Shown: positions 12,601-27,600 of the stretch, piece after piece
Numbering within the stretch: position 1 is the first letter of the stretch
Layout of the letters: every line of letters begins with the position of its first letter
Assembly: GCA_036785705.1 (NCBI GenBank)
Contig: JAWUZG010000084.1
Span: 12,661,501-12,725,500, forward strand
Direction of reading: 5' to 3'
Length of the DNA stretch: 64,000 bases
From: Acanthornis magna
Lineage: Eukaryota; Chordata; Aves; Passeriformes; Acanthizidae
Program-made: the position numbers and the translations under genes
Notes under the pieces: generated by a model
The model's input: only the letters and a program-made list of their open reading frames with translations
The model's database searches: none
Told to the model about the DNA's origin: nothing

Positions 12601-15600
12601 CTCTGGGTGAACCAAACAGGTAAATACCAAAATATAAAGAGCTCAGCTAACCCTATAAGACAATAAAAAGCTGGTTAATTTTCACAGGCTGACAATATAC
12701 ACCACCATGAAAGTTCTGCCATAAAATCTGCAGTACTGATCTGTAGGGAGGACATTAATTTTTGTCAGGAAACATAATCCACATTAAACCTGCATTTTTC
12801 AAAGAAGACTGACATCCAGATTCCTTTGAGATTCAATGAGAACTGGAGGTCATCTTGAGCCTCTTTCTAATTCTGCAGATTTAACCCCACAGATGTTTTT
12901 CATATCCACACAGATGCACTAGAAGGTATAGGCGAATTGATCATGGGCACCTCTCCTAATCAGCTTTGCAGCAATGCTAAGAACTTATCAGCAATAGGTT
13001 CCATGCTTAAAGTTCTGTATGATTTTCGAGTCTATGACCATGGCACACTTCCTTAGATGAGTTAGTGTGCTAGGCCTTTGTACACATTCAAAATTATCAC
13101 CTCTACCACCATAAACCAGTTGGTTTTCTGGTCTTAGCTGGAGCAAACACAATATCCTGTGGGTAAGTCAGTCAAGCCATATTCTTCTACTTTAGTTGCA
13201 TTCTTTGAAGATGCAGCAACTGGTATTTGCAAGTTAAAATAGGCCAAATTAAAAAGATATTAATAAAGATGTTGAACGTGAATTTAAATCTGTCTCAATT
13301 GTTAGCTATTAATACAATAAAATAATATATTTACTTTCTCCCTTTAAATTTTCACAGAGGAAGAAGATCACTTTCGATAAAGTGAGATCTGGTAAGAGAA
13401 AGGTTATTTGATTGTAGTGCTCATGGTCACAGGAGTGACACACATCTAAGATGACAAATCACAAGTGGAGGCATGAGTGCAGAGAACACGAGCATACCAA
13501 AGATATCTTCGAGCTAGCTTGCAGAAGGAGCACTAAAAAAGCAGTACCATGACTTAGCAAAGACTGCTAACCCCAGTGGCCTGCTGGGACACCAGTATAT
13601 CCAGTAATAGTTCATGCTTCTGCTGAAGGGTGTGCAACAGGCATGCACAGTTAGCTCACAGGGTTGGCTTATTTCACACATTCTGCAGTGCAGACATCCG
13701 TTTAGGATACAACCTGCCTTGGATGCTGCCTGCATCTTGGCAGAGTGGATGCAGCTTCAGCCGCTGGAACAGTTTTTCCAGCTCCCTCAATGGGACAGAA
13801 CACAGTGCGAATGTTGTGGCCCATTTAGTCTTTCACTCATGAACAGTGCAACCTTCACCCTTATCACAGGCATGTTCCCGAAAGATTATTTCTTCTTAAA
13901 TAAGGCCTAAAATGATTGTGCTGATTAATCCATTAGCATTTTTTCTCTAGGTTACTGCACTGTTCGAGTCAATACTACCTACTGTGCCTTAAGAACATAG
14001 ATTTCAGCCAAACCCATGCTGCAAACCAGTCTTGATTGCCATAAAAAAATGCCAGTAATTCTATGTTGGGAACAAAGCTTTCAATAAACAGTGGTTGTGT
14101 CTAGTGCATAACTCTGCAGGATTCTTGGACAATTTACTGTGGACTACACCGTGTTCCTTTGAATTATTTCAGCACAGGTTAGTGAAATTGTTCTTATCAC
14201 AGTCTTAAATGCCTTTGACAATGCGTCATACCAGTTACATTGTTTGCCTCTGTTAAGTATCCCAGCTGGCCCCTAAGTCAGGCAATTAAATAGATCATAG
14301 CTGCATCAAGCTCCAAAAACATAATCATTGTTATGTTGTCTATTCAGATGTGCTATTTGTCAAGAAACCCATACATCTATTTTCATGTTGACAGAGGCAA
14401 ATCTCGCTTGAACTATCTGACCATCAAAGAAAAACTGGAAATGTTGAAGCAAAATTCAGAATCCAAGATAGTCAGTTTTATTCTCAGATCTTATACCATC
14501 TTATAATAAATTCTGGCAGTGCCAAAGGAAAATACGTTCATATGTGGACTCTGAACTCAGGATTTGGTGACAATGTGTATGTCCAAGAAACTTTTTTTCA
14601 TTTTTTAGATAGCCCTGAGCTGAAAATGCCTTTAAAGATTTTCACATTATCACCAATATATAACATTACTATTTTACTGTAGCATGGAAAAATGCAGTTA
14701 ATGAGAGTGATGTCATTTGTATTGTCTAAGACAAGAGGGCTGAGTGTACTGCAGCAAAGGTACTGGAATTGAAATGCCTGGGGAAGCCCATGTGTTCGAA
14801 AGTAACCTAATGGCTAATTAAACCTAAACAAAAACTAACCCTAACTTCTGTTTTGATTTTAATAATATGCGTTGTACTATTTTGCTTCTCTGAATACTGA
14901 ATTCATCTAAGATTTTACACAAGGAACATGCACTGTAAGAGCATGAAGCGGTCATGAATTGATTTTGGCAAGCAGAAGAATTTTATAGAAAAAATAGTTA
15001 TTCTGTTTTTCAAAGACTCTCTAACTTGATGGCTAAAGACAAAAGACGCTAACTGCCACAAACTGGGCGATCCTGAAGCTGCTCCCCCATATCCCTGCCC
15101 AAGGAATTTCAGTTCACATACCACAGACACCATGCCTCCAGCCCTGCAGGGACACGCCTGCTGAAGCGCAGTCTCTGGAGTAAGTAGAGAGCACACTGCA
15201 CAGTGCAACTTCACTCTTCTCAGCATTACAGGTGTCATACATGCATTTCTAAAGGACAGAAAAGGACATGGGTATTGTTAAGTCCCCTAATAGAAGAAAC
15301 AGGGATATATATATAGCAATTCAAAAGCAGTCAACCAATATATTTTTTAAAAAGTGTTACTACCAATGAAACTTAATATCTCTAAGAGAAAATGTATGCT
15401 AAAGAAATACTATGTAAACCTGAGAAACAGCAAATCAGTTACAGAAACTGCAATGACATTATGTCTAATACTCATTAACAGATGAATATTAAAAAAGATA
15501 GAGGCACCTATAGTTCATTAAAACACTAAGAAATGTCCATACCAGCCTCCCATGAGGATGTACAATCTAGGACATGTCAAAATACATCATCTGAAAATAC

Positions 15601-18600
15601 ACACAACTGAAAATACTGTACAGTGACGACTGGCATTTGTGTACCTATCAAGATACACCCAATTACATGACAGGTGCATGACAGAAGATGGTTTATAGGG
15701 AGTCAGACAAATGTAATGACATTTTAAAAACTGGTTATGTAAGTAGAGATGGAATTTAGGGCTTGAGTTCTTTTAACTGGGTGGGCTGGACCACAGAACA
15801 CAGATACAGCTGGTCACTCCAGAGCAGTAGGATCATACTGGATGGACAATGACTTATCCTACCATTACTGATGTTGTGGAAAATGCTTTCATGAATCACA
15901 GTTTAAAATCTGATGAGATCAGCAGGAGTAACAGACATAGCTATAAGAAACTGGTTATTACTTTTCTTTAATTGAAAATTACAAAATCCTGTTTTATTTA
16001 TAGCCTACACAAATTCTCAAGTGGATATATTTTCCTCTGGGAGAGGTAACGCACAAACCATATTTGTAAAGGTACCTGAAGACATACTAAATTTTAGGCA
16101 AAATTTCAGGCTCAGGTATTTTCTCAGTAAGTTTTATCACACACACCCCCTACATTAACTTTCTATGGTTTTGCAGGAATTTCTTTACCATCCACATCGA
16201 TGTGGCAGCTCTAGCTCAGCCAGCTTCCTCAGCAGCCTTATAGAGCTGCACACCAAGAGAACATGTGGGTAGTTTCATGCATTCGAAACAAGGAGGCTAA
16301 CACAATTTCACAGTAGTAAATGAGATCCAAACAATGGAAATACATATTCTCTCCCTAGATGTGAATTTTGAACCAAGCCAGAGGGAATCCATGGGGCTGG
16401 TAAAACTCTCAGTTCAATTCCACACAGAAACAGTGGTTCTGCTTGTCAAAGAATGGACAGTTTTCACTCTTTGAAAGTTTGAAATCTTGAGCTAATTTTT
16501 TTCATTTTGCTTCTGGGTCATGCAACAGATGCCCGTGATGACAGTCAATTACTTACATAAAGTAATTGTAGCCAAAAAGGCCCATCTTATCTTGCACAAA
16601 CTCTCATTTTATATTTTTTCTAATCAGCATCAGTGAACTTCTTTGTGACCAGTCACTTTGTGACCAGTGAAATAACCCATTTCACTCCCCTAGGCCAGAC
16701 CACCTTCACAGAAGATCAGTCTCTGGACTAGATTAAATCACCCATTTGGACCAGTGCCTTACCTTGATGTACACAGAAGGATCTACAACAGAATGGCAGG
16801 CAGCAAACACACTGCTTGTATTGGACAGAAGAGCACACCAATGCTGGGCAAATTTTTCTGAAATGGGAAAAAATATCATTGTCCTTAGTCACTTAAACCA
16901 CATTACTGTCTGAATCTATATTCTTATCAGCTACCACATAGAACTAGAACATCCTAAAATGTTTGGATAATGCTGGATGGAAATACAGGTCATTGACATT
17001 TCAAAGGGATAAGCATGGTTGGATGGGTGACCAGCCATCTTCCTAAAAGGAAGGTTTCACTTTCCAAGTACTGACATTATTACTGCAGCTGGATTTGCAG
17101 AACATATATGAAACCTCCCCATTTTCATTGTTTTTCATCAAACTTTTCTAATTCTTTACAGCCAGGTAATTCTTTATAGTCAAGCAATAACATCAAGAAT
17201 GTAGTAATGAGTGAGCTGTGTGGTTATGAGCTGCAGCTTTAATTTCATGTGGCAGTACCTAGGAGAGGTCAGTCCAAATCCTATATATATCCCAATCCAG
17301 TCAAACTGAGAAATCAGACAAGACACCTAGTACAGTGCAATGCTTGCTTAACTCAATGCTGTTGATAACTTCTTTCTCTGGACTTCAGCATAGCTCTAAC
17401 AGCCTAGATTGGATGAAGAACTTGCCCAAATACTGGCAACCAAGTATGCTCTGCCTTAAACGTAAATTGCTCTCATTGATGCTGTGTGTGATATTCAAGT
17501 CATCAGCGCAGCTGTTGGCTTTCTCCAACAGTGCTCTCTTTTTGTTTTAAAAGCAAAGCTATCCTCTTAAAGACCTTCAAAACACAATGTTTTCTCTGTA
17601 GTAATAGACTCAGAGGCAGAGGGTTTTGATGTTATAAGGTTTCTAAAGCTTTTTTGATTATCATCATGTGAAAATTATTTAGCACTGATAAACTAGAGAT
17701 GAAAAGCCTGGTACCTTTATCCACACTGTTTGAACAAGGATCTTCAAAGCTGTCCTCAACATCAAAACAGCTGGCTCTAGTTTTCCATGAGTTACCAAAA
17801 GCTGAAGCTGAATCTTCCACAGCTCCAGTGACTGTTCTGAAGTCATCAGTCTGGACATTATTGAAATTGCCACAAAGACCTTGTGTAGGAGGCAGGGGGA
17901 AAAGGCAAAAGAAAAGCAGAAATCACTAGATGCATGATAAAAGAAATGGCTTCTAGATGAACACTCTTAGCTCTATAATGGACCTTGCCTGAGAGAAACC
18001 CATTTTCCTTCAGAGACTTCCTGATGTTCCCACAAATCGGATAGGACCCTGTGTTTAGAGGGTAATTATTGTTTTTTGGCATTACAGTAGCACTTAGTGA
18101 GAGCACAGGGATTGGAACTGCTTAAATGTGCTTCAGTAAACACTGGCAGACAGAGAAGTATCTTCCCCAAAGGCTTATAAAGAAAGGAAATGGCAAAAGA
18201 AAAACAAAATGCGTCTGAGAGTCCAGGTGTAATCCCATTGAGCAGATAGGAAACTAAAAATATCTTAAATGGTCTGAACAGGAGATTGGTGGCAAAACCA
18301 AGAACACAGTCTGCATTTCACAAGTCTCTGATGAAGTCCTGTTTAAACAGATGCAGTCTAAAAGATCTGCACACACTAAACATCACAGAGATTTTCTTCA
18401 GCAAATTGAAGGTTTTAGCCTTATGTGTCCTACCAGAGGTGCGATTCTGAAAAGAATGATCGACTGTTATGGAGAGCTGCATTACGGGTTTCATTTGCAC
18501 TCGAATCTGCACTCCAGCTGAGCTCAATATTTTGATGAAAAATGTAGATTGTCTGAAGATGGTGATGCCATCTAAAGAAAAAGAGAAAATGTTGTATGCA

Positions 18601-21600
18601 CTTGCAAATCTTTGTGAAGCTGAGTAAACAGGAACTTCCATTTACCAATGCATCCAGTAACACAGGGATTCCCAGGGAATCCCAGACCTAGTATCCACCT
18701 AAGAATTACTAGGATCATGTTCTCTTCAGACAAAGGGGCAGGAATCCCTCTGCAAACAGATGTAGGTTACTCTGAGGAAGGTGTTAAGAAGTGCATTTAC
18801 CTTTTCTTACAGGCAGCCTCACAATGAAATTGTTCATGTAGATATTTCCACAGGAACATATTTTTATAGTCTGCAGGGAAAAAAAAAGCCCACAGTAGTG
18901 AATTCATACAACATGAGACAGACAAGAGCAACTTGACAAGCTTCATTAAGCATTAAGGAGCAGCATCTTCAAAACCTCATCATCTCTGGGGTCAACGTAA
19001 CTCAGTGTCCAGGCACCAGAGAGGAATGCAGGGAAAATAGAAGTGACTTACTGTGTATCACTAATTAGTCAGTTACTCACAGTTCTTCCTAGTGTGACCA
19101 ATACATTCTTTAGACAAGTCATTGTCCTTGAAGTCCCACACTGAATGATCTCTCCAATCACTACAACTGTGTCATCAGTGTTCTGAGAAGACATAAAACA
19201 GGTTTGTGCAGACACTGTTAGCATGTTAAAGGATGGGAGCTAGAAGAGAAAAAGGTGTCACTGAAAGGCTAATATGGAGTAATGAAAGGACTGGGGTATT
19301 TGATCTCTAACTGCATACTGTTTATTTCATTGCCAAAATCAATAATTTTCACTAACTTTCCTTTGCACTCTGTTTCCTTGCTATCAGCCTTTGTGAATCT
19401 CAGCTGCAGGCATTCATAGGGAATTCAATCTTTTTGCAGAAATTTTGCCTCATCCATTTCCTTCTGACAGTCATACATGAACAAAACTTCAGAAGAAATG
19501 CTGAAATCAACACTAATACATCCATTAAGAAAATTATTTAATTTTAAAAAAAGTACAACTGTGTTGAAGCTGCAAAACTTTGAAGCTAAGCATCATCAAT
19601 TGACTCGCAATCCACTGCAAATTCAAAAATTTATGGTGTTTAAGACTGAGCATGTGTTGAAGTGCTTTGCTGGATCAGTGCCATTTAATTAAATTAAGTC
19701 ATATAAAGCTCCAGCAGAGTTTAAGACCTTGTGCTACCCAAGAGATTTAGGAGTGAAAGGAGAAATTGCCCATACCTTAGCTAAGACATAGTGACAGTTG
19801 CCATGAAAATTGAACCTCTTATTATCGAATGTTGTTATATGGAATCCTCCATCTATGTGGCAACTTCCAGAGCAGGGCAGAGAGATACAACTCCAGTGGC
19901 CTCCTTTGCAAGTACTGTGCAAAAACCAAAAAGCAGCAGTTAGAATAAACACAGCTTCCAGGGAGCAAAGGTGATACACCATTTAAATCTGCTCAGATGC
20001 GGCCTCTGTCTTTTTAGCTCGCTATTTTGGCTTCTCATGAAAACCCTGCAGGTGGAAGACTATGTTAGGCCCTTAAAGTGTGAGGGTTGAATTCCTCTCA
20101 GTGAGAGAATTAACTGCACTGAGCTTTGAGCTGGCTGCCTCAGAGAGACACTGAGATGGGAAAGCAAGAAATGGTTTTCAGGTCCTAAGTTGTGTAGTTG
20201 ACTTTTTAAAGAAAGAACCTTGCAGGATCTTGCAACATCTTGTGCTACTGATGCAACTGTTCAGCAGCTAATTGTGGAGGACCTGAGATAATGAGCAATT
20301 CTCACACCTGTGAACACAAGAAGAAAACACCCTGGCCATGTAGGCTCAGGCTTTGAAAGGAGTAAGTGAGGATGTGGTGAGATGGGAACCACCCATTGAG
20401 TTCAGTAACTCAAAATTTCCAGGATTTGAGCAGCATTTCCTCAAAATTCAGAAAATTCAAAGGGGTTTGCTGAACATCTGGCCTGCCCGACCATGCACCA
20501 CAGCACATTTCATTCCTCCCTATAGCAAAGGTTAAGGTAATGGTCAAGAAATGACGTTGCGTCGTAGGAGTTCAGACAACACATACCACTGTTCATTCAC
20601 TAGATGGGTATCAGAGTAAGAAATAAAACTGTTTTGAGAGTAATATACCTAAGGTCTTATCACCTTTCACTAGTGCAGAGTGGAGATGGGTTCAAGCTGC
20701 CAGTTATTTCCTAAATCAAGTCACTCTCAAGGATCAGGACTTTTGAGATTCAGGCCTTTAAACAGCCTTCTGCAGATCCAGATGTTGTTGGAAGTGTCAC
20801 TTACTAACATGGTATGACTTCTCACCTCACTCTAGTGGCCAAAGTCTCTGAATTAGTCAGTGAAGAGTCTCATTTTTCTACATTCTGAAATCTTGAGCTT
20901 AGTTTTCACAAGCAGTTTCAAGTGAGGGTGGGTAATAACTCTGTGTGGTTGAGGACTACCTCTAAGTTTTTCCTATACTGTTGAAATTCAGAACAACACT
21001 TTGAATTGTTATTTAAGACATATGTCAGGAAAAGGTTAAAAAAAAAAAGGAGGAAAGTACAGAATGCAACTCATCAATGTTTTGAAATAAATGCTTCCGC
21101 CTTGTTAATGCAATCAAGACCACAACAGTACCAGTTTTGGCAGGGAGTGGAATAAGTTCCTCCAGATGAGTAGACTTTGCCTTGAAACGTACAGGGGCAG
21201 CTGTCTCTGGGGATGCACTTCTTGCTGCTGAGGTCATCAAGGATAGTTCCTGTTCAGACACATTGGCTAGTTAATATTCCTTTGGTGAGTCTTGGAAACA
21301 CCATCAAGGAAGATTAGAGCACAAAGAAAACTCTGGAATATTCAGCATTTCTTAAAATGGATGGGATACTTTTTAAGGAAAATACCACACCAAGCCCTTT
21401 CAGATGTTAATAGATAAGGAAACATTTCTTACTAGAGCTCAAATGAAAGCCATGCAAAACTAAAAGAACATTTCCTGTTACAAAATTTTTCACTATGAGC
21501 AGGATTATCAAGTGCCGGATTGCAAGGGTGTGAGTCAGTTTCCATCTTTGCCTAACAGTGAATCTAACAGAAATCAGAACCTCATCTTAGACTATTTCAT

Positions 21601-24600
21601 GTGCAAATGTACACATGCACATACCTGGACATGCATCTATGTTTTGTGTCACTTAAGCTACAGCAAGACTTAGTCTCCATAGCAGGGAGGCATCTCACCA
21701 GACATCTTCACCTGCATTTTTACTGTCTAGGGAACACCTCTGCACCATTTATTTCTGTCTAGTCCTTGGAAGTCTTTCCCTCTCCTCCTCCAGTGTCAGG
21801 ATGTTGAATATTTACTTCCAAGAAGAAAGTTGTTAAATTTTGCTACAAGAAACAGTTTATTTGTTGTGTGAAATGTTAGAGAAAGGGAGCAACCTCCCTT
21901 TTTGTCCCTTGATGTGTATGATCATGGACAAAAGTGAGCTGCCTTACCAGGAGGACAGAAACAGCCATCTGTACATGGGGCTTTACAAATCTTGCTCCTT
22001 TCTGGATCTGCACATGTGTCAGCACAGGAGTTTCCACATTCCATGTACTCCATGTTGTTTGGGCATTCCTGATCTGCAAGACCAAACCAAAATGGAGTAT
22101 GTTAATGATGTATTTATAAGACATTGTTGTGTCACTACCCAACTCCTTCTTCCTCCTTTCCTCCATATCTTGTGTGCAAGACCTTCTATCCAGATATGTC
22201 ATGTTTGTTTAACCTCTTAAAGGAAGTTTTTATGGCCAATTTTACTTTATCTTTTGGACAAAACTGCTGCTGGGAAATATGAGCTATTTCACATTACTAG
22301 CTCAAGGTTGGCTGAAGTCATAATACAAGCAAGGAACACCAGAATCATTTAGGGAGTCATAACAGTTTATTTTTGCCTGAAGCATCAGTCCTTCTGGCAT
22401 TAATTTGCTATCCCAATCCCCACCTGCTGTTTGGGTGAACTACTTGTAGCCTTCCGCCTGGATTTACAGAGATTTCCTGCTTGGTAGCTAGACTGCTGAG
22501 TATGAAAACACAGGGTAAGATAAGTACAAACATATTTACTTCTCAGTAACTGCTTCTGTCTAGTTGTCAACATGTTGAAACAAGACTCTTTATCAGTTAA
22601 CTGTGCATGGTAAAATTAAAAAAAAGAACTGGAGAAAACTTAGTTGTAAGAAGGAGGTGAGCATTATCAAGTTATAGCTCTAATTTAAGGAGCAAAATCA
22701 AGTTAAATTCATCGAAGCTTTTCCATTAACAATGTTTCCATCTAAGTACTTTCACAGATAGATTCAAGTTAGTTCCAGAGCTCCTAGCTTTGCTCTGCTG
22801 GGATCAGAACATTTGTGTAAATGTCTAACCTCAAAGAAATCTCCAGAGCAGTAGCTACTTACAGCAGAGTTCTTTGGTCCTCCATTCCCCGGGGTCTCCC
22901 TTCCTCAGGACACAGTCTCGAGAGTACTGGTTTAAAGTGCTGCATATGCAGCTGGAAACCAAATCAGAGTGAGAAGAATTAACTGCACAATGGCACATAT
23001 CTTCAGCACAGGTCTCTATGTAGTCATCAAAGGCAACCACTCTGGGGCAGTTTCCAAAACGGGACATAAGTTTCTTGCATGCCTTTTTCTGTTAAAAAAA
23101 AAAAATTAAAAAAAAAAAAAAAAAAAAGGAAGGGAAAGAAAGAAAAGCAACACTTGAAATTTTGCCACCTTTTAAGTTTCTGAACATACAGCCCAAGTTT
23201 TGATGACACAATTCCAGGGTCACATGATAATTCAAGTTGGAAGGGATCTCAGGATATTATCCAGTCTAACTTTCATGTTATGAAGTCCTTTTACTTGGAC
23301 TGGAAGCTTTCATTCAATTGTGCATTTTCCCACTGCCTATTTCTTTAACACCATAATAGAATATTCTTTCAGCTGTAAGATCATCATTCTGGTCAATTAA
23401 TATGTAAAGTCATGAAAAATTCAACTTAGTGCATGCTCTGTAATTAACACCCTTTTCAAGAGTCTTTTCAATACTGTAGGTTGGGAGGTTTTGTACATCT
23501 TACATATACTTACATATATGTTGCATCTATTGTCTCTCCTCCTGGGATGTCTTCCAGTGTGGTCATCTGGGCTCACATCAGCACACTTTTGTGATGGATC
23601 CTCTACTTTGTGGAAGTTCCCAAACTGTCTCGGATGCATTTTATACCCTGCAAAAATCCCCAGATGCATTTCAGTAACTTTCTTTAATTATTTAGATCAG
23701 TTAATAGGCTATAAAAATGCACTTGCTCTTTGGGCTCAAAGGCAGTATGCACTTCATGAAATACCCAAATTGAACCAGCATCCATATTATAGAGGATGAC
23801 AGCCTCATATAACTTCTGTTGAGCTAGAGCCAGGAATCTGGCACACTTGTCTCAAGGCCTGCTGTTGCTTCTGCTAATTTCCAAAGACTTTTCTTTGTTA
23901 TGGGTGTTTGAGCACACACAGTTTTCTGTTTGCATGTATAATAGTCATACAGGTATTACATGAAGGAATGTTGTTATAACTTTGGCTTCAGTCCTGCAGT
24001 TGATATCCCAGGATGGTTTCTTTCCACCCATACAACCTGCTGCAGGAGTATAGCCTCAGCTATTTGCAATATCTGAAGGTGTCAGTGGATGGCACCACAG
24101 TTTCTTCAAAGATGTTCAGTGAAATCCCTGTGTTTCCTCTGATGCTTTTATTTCATTATAGAGGCAAGAATAAACACATGTAGAGTATTAAAATGGAAGA
24201 ACAGAAAATGCACTCATGCATTTCCTTAAAATATGTTATTATCAGCTGGAAGCCTGGCAATGTTGCTGCATGATAGCCAAGCAATTCATTTGGGTCAAAG
24301 AGGTTGGAGACTCTTACAGGCCTGAAAAGAGCAGAGAATCCCAAATCATCTTAGGACCTCTTAAAATACATCCCCTGTATACGGAAATGTTCATGTGCCT
24401 GTCAGGAAACTGAAATCCTGCTCAGAGGAAACAGATAGCAGTTTTCATGTCACATATAAAGAGGTCTGTTGTCTGTTCTGTATGCTGTATTTATGACCTA
24501 CCATCCAAAATCAAATCATTCTTCTCACTGCCATCATAGTTCCCACATAGACCACATATTTTCTCTTTATATGTTTCTTCCAAGTCCAGCTAAAAGAAGA

Positions 24601-27600
24601 AACTCAGAGTTTAGATGCCTTTCCCCACATCAGCAGCACTTGTTACAACGTGATTCACAACAGAAAAGCACAGTGGCAGAAGTGCTCATTCCCATTTTGT
24701 AGCAGTCTCCTTTTCTGTCACAAATCTCTCATAAAATTTATCTGCAGACAGATTGAATTCAAATGGGAAGAAAATTCTCTAGCAATTGTCATTCCTACCC
24801 ACTAAAGAGGTAACTGAAGCATGTTGGATACTGGATTAATCCCTGGCCAGTATAGCCCAGTACAGAGACACTGGTATACAGACATTTGGTACATCTTGCA
24901 CGGTACCACAGTTCCTCTCTGGGCAGGTCAGATGACTGTGCTCTAATGCTGGATGCTGTAAAGAAGCAGCTTCTGGTTAACTTTTAGCCATATCTAATGG
25001 GTCCATAGGGTGAATGGAAAATTTTATAACATTTCTAGGGGTAGGTCTGCCCAGCATTACTTGTTTTGCCCATACTTAGGGGAAAAAAGGAGCCAGGTTA
25101 GCACACTATTGCCTTGCTAGATAAAACTATTGCTCCTTATCACTCCTACCTGCTTGGGGGACAGTACTGGTGCCATTCGGGTCCACCAAAACAAGGCAGT
25201 GCTTTTCCTACAGTTGTGTCCACTCTACAGTAATATACAGGTACTGCCTTTCATGATCTAGGTATTAGTTAGTGCATGGGAAGGGGGGAAGCAAATACTT
25301 CAATAAATCAGAATTTCAGTATCAGTTGATTACTTTCTGGTATTTTTTCTCTTTATTCACCTTTTACCCTCTCTCTCTCTGAATGGCAAAACATGACCCA
25401 CAACTTCCATTTAGTTAATCTCAGTCCTGATTGTGAAGGGTAAGTGTTCACACACAAAAGTGTAAATTCACTGCTGCAGAAGAGGATATTGCAGGGAAGA
25501 TGTTTAGAGGAGAATTCCCACATAGCATGGCTTTGGAATGAGAGAGGCCAAGGTCTGGTCACACAGATTACTTTCTCACACAAGATGCGCATGAGACAGA
25601 GTAGCAAGTCAGAGCTGGAGGGCTGTGTTGCTGCCAGTGCCCCATGGAGCAAGGAACTAACTACAGACGTGCTCTATCCAGGGTAAACTGTGTCACTTTT
25701 TGTCACATAAACTTAGCTGGAAATGCAATGGGGTTCTGCCTCCCTGCCCCTGCCCCCTGAAACTATCACCTAGTTTGGTATTTCTCTATCAGCTCATGGA
25801 TACCTCAGCTCAGTGATACCTCCCTCCAACAATTTCATATTGCCTGCATTCAGCCCTGCTTTTCATCACTGATGAGGTTCACCAGGAAAAAAACAACTAA
25901 CTGGCTGTTCATACTAGGAGAGTGTCAGCCCAGTTCCACTTGAGTGTCAGGCCCAGCTTGGAAGTGACTTGAAAGTAAGTACAGGTGTCCTCAATCAGGA
26001 TGCTCTTCAAGCTGAAAGGCATGGCAATCCTGGAAATTCAAGGAAACAAAAGACTGCAGTGAACAAAAATACTGATGAAATCCTCACAGACACATAGGAA
26101 GGAAAACTAGAGTTAAAAGGAACTATAAAAGACATGGGAGCAGTCTTTGCAAGGTCAGCATTTATCTACACAGTACATTAAGTTGTCCACTGTGAACTTT
26201 TACCAACCTTAACCCACAACACAATGTATTTTGGTCTTTTGTCAATACTGCATCAACCGCTTGATCAAAAGAAAGCAGCCAAAGCCAAGGACCTAACCCA
26301 AAAGTTTATAAAGAGGAAGATGAAAATATTGGAAAAATGGTCCTCCACATGAGGACACTGCAGGTTATCACCATCCTTCCAGGACTTCTTTGGCATTTGG
26401 GATTCATAAACAGCTCTGTTCTGTTATTCATGTACTGATGCAACTCAGACCTACATTACTTTTCCATCTTACCAAGACAATTGAAATTCATTTTACAACA
26501 GCCTGAAAAACTTAGAGATTCAGAAAATGGCTAGAAGATAGGAGATTTCTTGTCCCTTTAATTTAGGAGACACATATGGGCTTTGGTGCTATAATTACAA
26601 CAGAGTGGTGCTATTCTATATTTGGTTGTTTCTAGAAGGCTGTCAAGACAGCCCATATGCTTGCAATTTTCTCTCCAACAAGACTGTGAGGGGTTTTCCC
26701 AGAGTCAAAGGTCCTTCATAATTAGTCCTGCTAGGAGCAGGACTCTGTTCTTCTCATGAGGACTGTCCTTAACATTGTGCCCAACTTTCAGCTATTGTTG
26801 CATATGATTTTTACTTATGGAATATTTTTACCCTTTGATTTGCAGTTTGCTTTGTGGTTCATTTTGAATTGGAATTAAAAGTATGGATTTTGACTTCTAA
26901 AAATTCTGCCTTTTTTTATAACAAGATCCCAGGGCAAGTTGTGATTTGCAACACAGTGTAACTTTCTAGACTAATCTATCTGAAACAGAAAACTATTCCT
27001 AAAAGAACCATCTGTTCCTGAACAGCAACATAAAACAGTAGGGTTAATACCACAGAAATAATGTTTTGAGAAAAAGAAAAACCACAGCAATTCTACAAAA
27101 TCTAAACTTTTTATAAATAAAGTGTTAGGGTTTATGTACTTTCCTCCATCTCTCCCTCTCAAATCAAAGCAACATTAACAAAACCTTAAAATACCTTCTG
27201 TTTTTATAACATGCACATTGTCCACTGCTTAACTTGTTGGTGTTGGTCCCTGGGAGATGTAGTTTGGTTTAAATGCTTCTTGCCTCCTCCACCACTATGG
27301 GGAGGACTCTTCCCAATACCTGTTCAAAGAGCTATGAACATCTCATACACAGCCACTGCTTTCCAGCCAGACCCCCCTAACAGATAGCAATAAAAATGCA
27401 GCACAAAACAACAGTATGGTCTTCACTCACTTCTTCCCGTTCACTGTGATTCCTGTCTCCTTCACCTCCAGGACCACTCCATCAATGGTGACAGTGAAGT
27501 AGATCAGGAAGCTGTTCTTGGCACTGCGCCTGATCTGAATGTTAAAGTCCTGGTAGCTGTCATTGCAGTGAGAAGCGAAGACATATGTGCAGGTTCCAGG

